Source: DATKDU01 sp035512595
GTDB taxonomy: Bacteria > Planctomycetota > Planctomycetia > Pirellulales > Pirellulaceae
Assembly: GCA_035512595.1 (NCBI GenBank)
Contig: DATKDU010000352.1
Coordinates: 1-10,702 of the forward strand
DNA: 10,702 bases
Reading direction: 5' to 3'
The notes below the pieces were generated by a model. It was given only the letters and a program-made list of their open reading frames with translations. It searched no databases and was not told where the DNA came from. A program made the translations under genes and the position numbers. Positions 5,919 to 10,702 of the stretch are shown piece after piece. The first letter of the stretch is position 1, and each line of letters starts with the position of its first letter.

Positions 5919-7051
5919 TTACGTCGCCTCCAAAGTAAAAAGAGCACCAGGCCAATTACCACTGGACCGCCAATACCATAAACAGCATAGCTGACCCAGC
6001 CCCGATTGTTTTGCCGTGCGTCCGCATCGGAAGGCGGCGGCCCCAATTCCGACATGTCGCTCAAACTTCGCGCGGGCCGCCCATCAGGGCCCCACACGTG
6101 GACTGTTACCTTGCCACCGCGCAAAGTCGCATGGTCGTATACCATTGCGCCCTCGGGAAAGCGAAAATCGAGCGCATCGGCAGGCAACTCCTGGTTGACC
6201 GTCGACTTTGCAGTCACCATGGTTAACTCATTGACGCCGCTTCCTCCTTGGTGATAGGAATTCGCTGTCACCTTTTCCGGCAACACTGCACCGTCGGCGA
6301 ACTCTCGAAACTTTTGCACGTGTAATACTTGGCGAGACTTGACGCCTAGTGCAGTTTCTGGAAGTTGAATCTCCATTTCAGTAATCATGTACGACGCGGG
6401 ATCCAGGATCACACTGATCACCGTATCCCGGAATTTTCCGCCGGCCTTCGTGTCAGGATGCTGCATCGTGAGCTTCGGGGCATCGTTGCCGCGGTATTTT
6501 ACGATGTCAAGCTTCACATCCGGAGAGTCAGTCACGAACTCCTTAAGCGATCGCTGCTGGTCGAAAGTACATGCAGCAACGTGGGTCAATGTGAATGTGG
6601 ATCCAAGTGCATAATACGTGTTGTAGAGCCCAGGTGCAGCAGTGCCCATCGTGCCCTTGACTCCCTGATCATTCCAGGGCGTGATCTTCTTTGGGGCCTT
6701 TGGATCCCAATTGCGAAGCAGGTAGTCCGACGTTCCGTCGGTAAACACGTCCATCCTTGCGAGTCCGATGGTTGCTTTGCCCCGTGGGCTGTCAGACGCC
6801 ATGACTGTCGACGGTGCATATTCAATTTGTGTGCGCTCGCGACTGCCCTCGTGGGACCAACGAAAAACGCCTAAGTCAGTAGGCGGATTAACTTGCTTTC
6901 CGTTTTGTTGTACTCGGCGCACTTGTACAACAATGTCAAACCGACGAACCGCGGCACTGGCGGACTCGTGGGCAGCCACTATTTCGTCGAGGCTTTGGGG
7001 CGACTGCCCTACGCAGAGTTGGAGCAAGACAATAGAATACGCAGAAATCAT
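5915..7051 (-). CDS. Secreted LolA-like protein with C-terminal membrane anchor, planctomycete type
   Basis: Predicted 378 residues. A short hydrophobic N-terminus (about 1-15, ending CVGQS) looks like a signal peptide. The body, about 20-310, is mostly beta-type and recalls LolA/LolB-like outer-membrane lipoprotein sorting folds: an early helix (DEIVAAHESASAAVRRFDI), then alternating strands, and DFRFPEGAMVYDH near 295-307, a pattern common at the end of such planctomycete proteins. A proline/acidic linker (about 335-350) leads to a transmembrane helix at about 352-373 and a basic RRRK end, so the protein is probably anchored in the inner membrane with the body outside. Start supported by AAAGGTGA 5 nt before the ATG. 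It is the first secure gene of the minus-strand block that continues with the glycosyltransferase and DUF1559 genes. The G+C content looks lower than in the flanks. The ligand is unknown. Confidence 0.8.
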   Translation of the reverse strand: MISAYSIVLLQLCVGQSPQSLDEIVAAHESASAAVRRFDIVVQVRRVQQNGKQVNPPTDLGVFRWSHEGSRERTQIEYAPSTVMASDSPRGKATIGLARMDVFTDGTSDYLLRNWDPKAPKKITPWNDQGVKGTMGTAAPGLYNTYYALGSTFTLTHVAACTFDQQRSLKEFVTDSPDVKLDIVKYRGNDAPKLTMQHPDTKAGGKFRDTVISVILDPASYMITEMEIQLPETALGVKSRQVLHVQKFREFADGAVLPEKVTANSYHQGGSGVNELTMVTAKSTVNQELPADALDFRFPEGAMVYDHATLRGGKVTVHVWGPDGRPARSLSDMSELGPPPSDADARQNNRGWVSYAVYGIGGPVVIGLVLFLLWRRRK

Positions 7052-7054
7052 GGA

Positions 7055-7252
7055 TCACCTTTGTGAATATGCCTTAGAGCTGACAGTTCCTCGCCACAGC
7101 ATCCCCGCGGCCAGGAGCACGGCGGCGGGAACGATTCGCGTGGGGAAATCGCGCAGACGGCCTGAAGGGTTGAGGGGCGTGGGTGGCGCCAAACACCACG
7201 ACAATGGCTGGGTGGCAAGAGATGCAAATCGCAAATAGGCAGCCCGAACCAT
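7055..7252 (-). CDS. Doubtful small ORF with one predicted TM helix, upstream of the LolA-like gene
   Basis: A 65-codon frame ending TGA only 3 nt before the ATG of the LolA-like gene, the same spacing as between the last two genes of the block. Its C-terminal half has RIVPAAVLLAAGMLW, which would make a membrane helix. Against it: no usable ribosome binding site at the ATG, an N-terminal half rich in W, L and P without pattern, and another frame that looks more protein-like just upstream (TTG at 7347, LALDKRLRQAEIDTRMGK onward). Either is a real small gene, a broken gene spread over two frames, or leader sequence. Confidence 0.25.
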   Translation of the reverse strand: MVRAAYLRFASLATQPLSWCLAPPTPLNPSGRLRDFPTRIVPAAVLLAAGMLWRGTVSSKAYSQR

Positions 7253-7443
7253 GCCTCATACGCTTTCGAGGCGGTCCGATCATGATGGGACAATTTTCCC
7301 ATCCGCGTGTCAATCTCCGCCTGGCGAAGACGCTTGTCAAGCGCCAAATCGGCTCCGACGCAAGAATTTGCAAAATAGTGCAGTGATCAATCGCCGTTGG
7401 GTGATCGGTCCAGTCTCAGAGCCCCAGCCGCAAGCCCATCGGC
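7253..7443. other. Gap between aat and the LolA-like block
   Basis: No secure gene. A hairpin GATGGGA-6nt-TCCCATC lies at 7284-7303, without a T-run after it on either strand. On the minus strand 7390-7253 shows an open, plausible-looking frame with TTG at 7347 (GGAG 5 nt upstream), but its composition loses coding character after about 40 codons. It is the likely place for the promoter of the surface-protein block and for the end of the aat transcript; I could not settle either. Confidence 0.35.
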
Positions 7444-8130
7444 CTATCGACAATTCGCCCCGTCGCCAAACGTCACCGGCAGCTTGAGCGCCGCCCGCAG
7501 TCGCCGCAGGTATTCTTCGCGGGGGATGTCGATCGCCCCCAGGCTCCGCGTGTGGTCGTTCGTCCACTGCACGTCGAAGAGCTGGTAGCCCCGCGTCCGC
7601 AGTTGCTCCACCAGCCGCCACAAGGCCGCTTTTGACGCGTCGGTCGCCCGGTGAAACATCGATTCGCCGGCAAAGAAGCCGCCGATGGCAATGCCGTAGA
7701 CGCCGCCGACAAGCTGCCCATCCTGCCAGACCTCGACGCTGTGGGCGTAGCCCAGCCGGTGGAGGGCTTGATAGGCGTTTTGCATCGCCAGCGTCAGCCA
7801 GCAGCCGGTGTCGCTCTTGCGGGGAGCGGCACACCCTTCGACCACGCGGGCAAAGGCCCGATCGATGGAGAAGCTGAATTCGCCGCGCGCCAGCCGCCGC
7901 GTCAGCCGCCGCGAGACGTGAAAGCCGTCCAATTCAAAAATCCCCCGCGGGTTGGGGGAGAACCAGGCCATGATCCGTTCCCGCTCGTAGCACAGCGGCA
8001 TGGGAAAAATGCCGCTCTTGTACGCCTCGACCATCCAGGGAGGGGAGAGCGAACCGCCGGTGACGAGCAGGCCGTCGGGGCCGGCTTCGTGCGGCGGAGG
8101 GAATCGCGGTTTGTCCCAGATGTGGTACAT
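7444..8130 (-). CDS. aat: Leucyl/phenylalanyl-tRNA--protein transferase
   Basis: A 228-residue cytoplasmic enzyme (E. coli Aat is 234) that moves Leu or Phe from aminoacyl-tRNA onto proteins with N-terminal Arg or Lys, making them N-degron substrates for ClpS-ClpAP. Clear family blocks: GPDGLLVTGGSLSP at 17-30, AYKSGIFPMP at 36-45, MAWFSPNPRGIF at 54-65, TGCWLTLAMQNAY at 108-120, GYAHSVEVW at 127-135, and GGFFAGESMFHR at 150-161. E156, D186 and Q188 (FDVQWTNDHTRSLG) sit where the E. coli catalytic residues are. The ATG at 8130 has no Shine-Dalgarno; CACCTCC precedes it. No clpS or clpA is in the window, so the downstream protease partner must be elsewhere. It is divergent from htrA. Confidence 0.96.
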   Translation of the reverse strand: MYHIWDKPRFPPPHEAGPDGLLVTGGSLSPPWMVEAYKSGIFPMPLCYERERIMAWFSPNPRGIFELDGFHVSRRLTRRLARGEFSFSIDRAFARVVEGCAAPRKSDTGCWLTLAMQNAYQALHRLGYAHSVEVWQDGQLVGGVYGIAIGGFFAGESMFHRATDASKAALWRLVEQLRTRGYQLFDVQWTNDHTRSLGAIDIPREEYLRRLRAALKLPVTFGDGANCR

Positions 8131-8281
8131 GGAGGTGCCGGCAATGGAGGAACGGCCGGTGGTCTGCCCTTTAAGATAATCGAGGGGGGGAGAAAACCCA
8201 ATTGCCGAAGGGGATTGGCGAATACGCGACAGGGACGGTTGCGACGTAACAATTCAGTAGCAGGGGGCTTCCCACCCCGGC

Positions 8282-8287
8282 TATAAT
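8282..8287 (+). promoter_or_regulatory. Consensus -10 (GGCTATAAT) for htrA in the aat-htrA divergent region
   Basis: TATAAT preceded by GGC lies 48 nt before the htrA ATG. No good -35 is seen at 16-18 nt upstream (the sequence there is near TAGCAGG), so an activator or another sigma factor may be involved. The 205-nt region 8131-8335 also must hold the aat promoter: TATCTT (minus strand, about 8175) behind a run of seven C is a weak candidate. Confidence 0.5.
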
Positions 8288-8335
8288 AAACGCGGCCAGT
8301 CAACCGCCTGGCCGATCCCCTTCTCGGATCGCACC

Positions 8336-9640
8336 ATGGACGAGTTTTCTCCCGTCAATTCACCCAGCCACGAGTCCACGCCGCCGGAACAGCCCGTGCC
8401 GCGCGAGCATCGCATCGAGCCCGTTCTCGATGCCACCAGCAGCGGCAACGAGGGGAATGACGACCTGCGGGTCAAGCTGGCGTGGGCCAAGCTGCTGTGG
8501 CTGATGCTCTTTATGGCCGTCTTGCTGTCGATTACCTACCTGGTGCCGTACGTGATCGAAGAGACGCAGTATGCCGCCCGGCGTGGCCGTCTGCGGGCCG
8601 ACCACGAGCTGGCAAAGGTGGAGCTCAAGGGTTCGCCGCTGGCGCAGCTATCGACCGCCAGCCAGCTTGTGACGCAGAAGGTGACCCCCAGCGTGGTGCA
8701 TATCAGCGCCCGTACGCGGTTTGCCGACACGGGACCGACCACCATGATGATGGGCATGCGCAGTCCGCTCTATTCACCGCCGCCGCCCGGGCAGGGCTCG
8801 GGCGTGATCGTCGATGGCAAACGGGGCTTCGTGATCACCAACTACCACGTCGTGCGGGACGCCCTGGAGATCAAAGTGCGGCTGGCGGAAGGCAAGCCGT
8901 TGCGGGCCACCGTAGTCGGCTACGACATGGACAGCGACCTGGCCGTGCTCCAGATTCCGCCGGAAGAAATGCCCAATCAGGGTCTGACCGCCGCCGAATG
9001 GGGCGACAGCGAATTGCTCGAAGTTGGCTCGCTCGTCTGGGCGCTGGGAAGTCCGTACGGCCTGGAGCTGTCGGTCACCAGCGGCATTGTCTCGGCCCGC
9101 GACCGGGGGGACAAAGTCGGCAATCCGCTCCAGCACTTCTTACAGACCGACGCGGCGGTCAACCCAGGCAACAGCGGGGGCCCGCTGGTGGATATTCACG
9201 GCAAGGTGGTCGGCATCAACACGGCCATCGTCGGCGAGAACTTTCAGGGGATCAGTTTTGCCGTTCCCAGCACGGTGGCGCGGGATGTCTACGAGCGAAT
9301 CCTGGTGGACGAAGAGCATGCGGTCCGCCGCGGCTTTCTCGGCGTCCATCCGGAGGAGATGAACGAGGAGCGGGCTCGGGCGGCCGGCCTCGACGCGCCG
9401 CAAGGGGTCTACGTGATGGAGGTCGTCCCCGATTCTCCCGCCTCGTCGATCGGCATGCTCAGGGGGGACGTGATCCTCTCCTGGAACGGGACGGCCGTCC
9501 ATAACCCGGGGCAACTCACCCGCGTCGTGTGCGCGACCCCCATCAAGTCGCAGGCGCAGCTCATTGTGTGGCGCAACGGGAAAAAGACCGAGCTGGCCCC
9601 AACCGTCGGCGAGCGTCCGCGACATTTTCCGGGCCGGTAG
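8336..9640 (+). CDS. htrA: HtrA/DegS-like S1C serine protease, membrane-anchored, one PDZ domain
   Basis: Predicted 434 residues. Residues 1-47 form an acidic, proline-rich cytoplasmic tail; a transmembrane helix runs about 49-72; the rest is periplasmic. The trypsin-like domain has the full triad: H171 in TNYHVV, D201 in DSDLAVLQI, S280 in NPGNSGGPLV. A methionine/proline-rich loop (about 136-152) precedes the first strand of the barrel. One PDZ domain covers about 334-420 (RRGFLGV, GVYVMEVVPDSPAS, LRGDVILSWNG). One TM plus one PDZ is the DegS/HhoA layout rather than two-PDZ DegP. Expected role: cleavage of misfolded or signalling substrates in the envelope. The ribosome binding site is weak. 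No sigma-E/anti-sigma pair is nearby to suggest a DegS-type pathway. Family is certain; the exact subtype is not. Confidence 0.95.
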   Translation: MDEFSPVNSPSHESTPPEQPVPREHRIEPVLDATSSGNEGNDDLRVKLAWAKLLWLMLFMAVLLSITYLVPYVIEETQYAARRGRLRADHELAKVELKGSPLAQLSTASQLVTQKVTPSVVHISARTRFADTGPTTMMMGMRSPLYSPPPPGQGSGVIVDGKRGFVITNYHVVRDALEIKVRLAEGKPLRATVVGYDMDSDLAVLQIPPEEMPNQGLTAAEWGDSELLEVGSLVWALGSPYGLELSVTSGIVSARDRGDKVGNPLQHFLQTDAAVNPGNSGGPLVDIHGKVVGINTAIVGENFQGISFAVPSTVARDVYERILVDEEHAVRRGFLGVHPEEMNEERARAAGLDAPQGVYVMEVVPDSPASSIGMLRGDVILSWNGTAVHNPGQLTRVVCATPIKSQAQLIVWRNGKKTELAPTVGERPRHFPGR

Positions 9641-9645
9641 ATGAT

Positions 9646-9666
9646 CCAGTCCCGCTCTGGCTTTTT
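9646..9666 (+). terminator. Weak candidate terminator after htrA
   Basis: CCAG-TCCCGCT-CTGG (9646-9660) is followed at once by CTTTTT. The stem is only 4 bp, so termination would be weak. A second small hairpin CGGCA-TTTTC-TGCCG is at 9686-9700, without a T-run after it. It lies 5 nt past the stop. Confidence 0.3.
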
Positions 9667-9739
9667 CGCCGCGGCCGCAGTTTCTCGGCATTTTCTGCCG
9701 CCCCCGCGCTTCCGTCCGGCGTGAATTTCTGTCGTTCTC

Positions 9740-9780
9740 TGTACAAAAGGGCTTGTCAATGTACACGGGTGTATTAAGAT
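9740..9780 (+). promoter_or_regulatory. lexA promoter with candidate LexA operator
   Basis: TTGTCA (9753-9758, 5/6) and TAAGAT (9775-9780, 4/6) are 16 nt apart. Filling the spacer is the palindrome TACAC-GG-GTGTA (9762-9773), the right place for a repressor. Two TGTACA hexamers start exactly 20 bp apart (9740 and 9760), on the same DNA face; the second overlaps the palindrome. LexA commonly represses its own gene, so these are the best candidate sites. They match neither the E. coli CTGT-N8-ACAG nor the Gram-positive GAAC-N4-GTTC box. Binding is inference. Confidence 0.5.
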
Positions 9781-9862
9781 GCAGTAGCAATGAGTGCATT
9801 TGTCACTCGCCATCGCCCCCCGCGGCGGTGAGTTTCCGCCCCGAAATTCGCAGGAGCCACGC

Positions 9863-10483
9863 ATGTCCTCTCTCATCGACAAATTGACCACTCGCCAGGA
9901 AAAGGTGTTCAATTTCATCCGCACCAAGATCAAAGAGCGCGGTTACGGCCCCACGGTGCGGGAAATCGGCGAGCATTTCAAGATCAGCTCCCCCAACGGC
10001 GTGATGTGCCATCTGCGGGCCCTGGAGAAAAAGGGGCTGATCACCCGCATCCGCAAGAAGGACCGGGCCATGGCGCGGGCCATCGCCCTGGCCCCGGAGA
10101 TCATTGCCGAGGACAAGGGACTGCCGCTGGTCGGCACCGTTGCCGCGGGCATGACCACGCTGTCGTTTGAACAGCCGGAGCGCGTCGATTTCGCCGACTT
10201 CTTCAGCAAGAAAAACCTGTTCGTCCTCAGGGTCAGCGGCAATTCGATGATCGACGCCCACATTGCCGACGGCGACTTCGTGGTGATCAAGAAGCAGCGG
10301 ACCGCCGAGAAGGGGCAGATGGTCGTCGCCCAGAACGACGACGGCGAAGCGACGCTGAAATACTGGTTCCCGGAAGCGAACCGCGTGCGGCTCCAGCCGG
10401 CCAACTCGTCCATGTCGCCGATCTACGTCAAGGGCGCGACCGTGATGGGGATCGTGGTCGGCGTCGTGCGAAATCTGCGATAA
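9863..10483 (+). CDS. lexA: SOS response repressor LexA
   Basis: A 206-residue repressor (E. coli 202). The winged HTH lies at about 1-68 (LTTRQEKVFNFI, then YGPTVREIGEHFKISSPNG and HLRALEKKGLI). The S24 peptidase-like domain follows: self-cleavage site VAAG with scissile A95-G96; nucleophile S128 in VSGNSMID; general base K166 in ATLKYW. All residues needed for RecA-stimulated autocleavage are therefore present. The recognition helix keeps the SPN of E. coli LexA, but the following AAEEH is GVMCH here, so the two DNA-contacting glutamates are lost. Start chosen at 9863 because CAGGAG lies 6 nt upstream; an earlier in-frame ATG at 9794 adds 23 residues not found in the family. Probably transcribed alone from the promoter at 9753-9780 and self-regulated. 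Confidence 0.96.
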   Translation: MSSLIDKLTTRQEKVFNFIRTKIKERGYGPTVREIGEHFKISSPNGVMCHLRALEKKGLITRIRKKDRAMARAIALAPEIIAEDKGLPLVGTVAAGMTTLSFEQPERVDFADFFSKKNLFVLRVSGNSMIDAHIADGDFVVIKKQRTAEKGQMVVAQNDDGEATLKYWFPEANRVRLQPANSSMSPIYVKGATVMGIVVGVVRNLR

Positions 10484-10494
10484 AGTAGTGCACT

Positions 10495-10528
10495 CGCTCC
10501 GCAAGTGTACATGGCCGTTCGCGGAGCG
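10495..10528 (+). terminator. Hairpin after lexA, possible transcript end
   Basis: CGCTCCGC (10495-10502) and GCGGAGCG (10521-10528) are exact complements around an 18-nt loop, 11 nt past the lexA stop. No T-run follows, so it is not a classical intrinsic terminator; it might protect the 3' end. The loop contains TGTACA (10506-10511), the hexamer that also occurs twice upstream of lexA. Confidence 0.4.
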
Positions 10529-10597
10529 ATTGGCCTACATTGGCCGGGGCTTTGCGGACTCAGAGGCTATCCGAAAAGTTTGCAGAGGAAAAACGCA

Positions 10598-10650
10598 GCT
10601 AGCACGCTGCCCGGTAATGGAATGTGGGTAACGGTTCGGGAGGTGCTAGC
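10598..10650. repeat. Inverted repeat GCTAGCAC / GTGCTAGC with 37-nt interior
   Basis: GCTAGCAC (10598-10605) pairs exactly with GTGCTAGC (10643-10650). The interior has a second possible pairing, CCCG with CGGG. An alternative local fold is GCAGC-TAGCAC-GCTGC (10596-10611), so two competing structures are possible. It could be a structured leader, an operator with spaced half-sites, or the end of a repeat element. Confidence 0.45.
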
Positions 10651-10702
10651 CGTCGCAGCATCAAGCCGATCGCCGTGACACGAGTCATCGACTCGCTGGA
10701 GT
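10624..10702 (+). CDS. Possible 5' end of another gene (runs off right edge)
   Basis: From a GTG at 10624 the frame stays open to the end (26 codons plus one base), ending with SIKPIAVTRVIDSLE, which has a natural composition and G/C-rich third positions. An in-frame TAA at 10615 precedes it. There is only a weak GGA a few bases upstream, and the right arm of the GCTAGCAC inverted repeat lies in the first codons. Too short to identify. Confidence 0.25.
   Translation, partial: MGNGSGGASRRSIKPIAVTRVIDSLE

Noticed and set aside
7284..7303. Hairpin GATGGGA/TCCCATC as a terminator
   Set aside because: There is no T-run after the stem on either strand; the T residues are in the loop.
8482..9504. 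340-codon open frame within htrA in another plus frame
   Set aside because: It lies wholly inside htrA, which has an intact catalytic triad and PDZ domain; the shadow frame is Arg/Gly-rich with no domain.
9794..9862. Upstream ATG as start of LexA
   Set aside because: It adds 23 residues not found in LexA, whereas the ATG at 9863 has CAGGAG at the right distance and gives the usual length.
9803..10504. Minus-strand open frame opposite lexA
   Set aside because: It is the antisense of lexA, rich in His, Asp and Gly, and has no recognisable motif.

Overview
The window looks like a piece of chromosome from a planctomycete, probably of the Pirellula/Rhodopirellula side of the phylum. The evidence is a DUF1559 protein with a prepilin-type N-terminus and the H-X9-DG C-terminal motif (a family hugely expanded in planctomycetes), a LolA-like secreted protein with a C-terminal TM-plus-RRRK tail, a GT-C glycosyltransferase with the SYFNELAGGP...DWGQ tail, high G+C, and weak or absent Shine-Dalgarno sequences before several genes. 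No taxonomic search could be run, so this is a judgement from protein families.

Layout, left to right. Minus strand: the 5' part of clpX (cut by the left edge), then a small one-TM protein with a SHOCT-like tail. Next comes a control region holding a ~103-bp element with imperfect terminal inverted repeats, followed on the plus strand by a cytoplasmic cyclophilin (PPIase). After the PPIase is an array of 7-bp units arranged as a perfect 25-bp inverted repeat, then a promoter and a small putative lipoprotein gene. Converging on it from the other strand is a probable operon reading 7051 to 2913: a secreted, C-terminally anchored LolA-like protein, a coding-looking stretch with no usable start, a GT-C membrane glycosyltransferase, and a DUF1559 pseudopilin-like protein whose start lies 3 nt after the glycosyltransferase stop. 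Upstream of this block, also on minus, is aat (leucyl/phenylalanyl-tRNA-protein transferase). A divergent control region leads to plus-strand htrA (membrane-anchored S1C protease with one PDZ) and then lexA. The last 220 bases hold hairpins and perhaps the start of another gene.

Functional themes. Four genes belong to protein quality control: the ClpX unfoldase, cyclophilin, the N-degron transferase Aat and the HtrA protease. They are not one operon. LexA is the SOS repressor; its cleavage site and catalytic dyad are intact, but its recognition helix differs from the E. coli type, and a 12-bp palindrome sits between the -35 and -10 of its own promoter. The block 2913-7051 looks like a cell-surface module. 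Its LolA-like gene reads as lower in G+C than its flanks, which hints at a different history.

No CRISPR array, tRNA, rRNA, transposase or defence system was found. The most unusual parts are non-coding: the TIR element (1731-1833), the heptamer palindrome (2457-2544), the lexA operator region, and the paired GCTAGCAC/GTGCTAGC repeat near the right edge.
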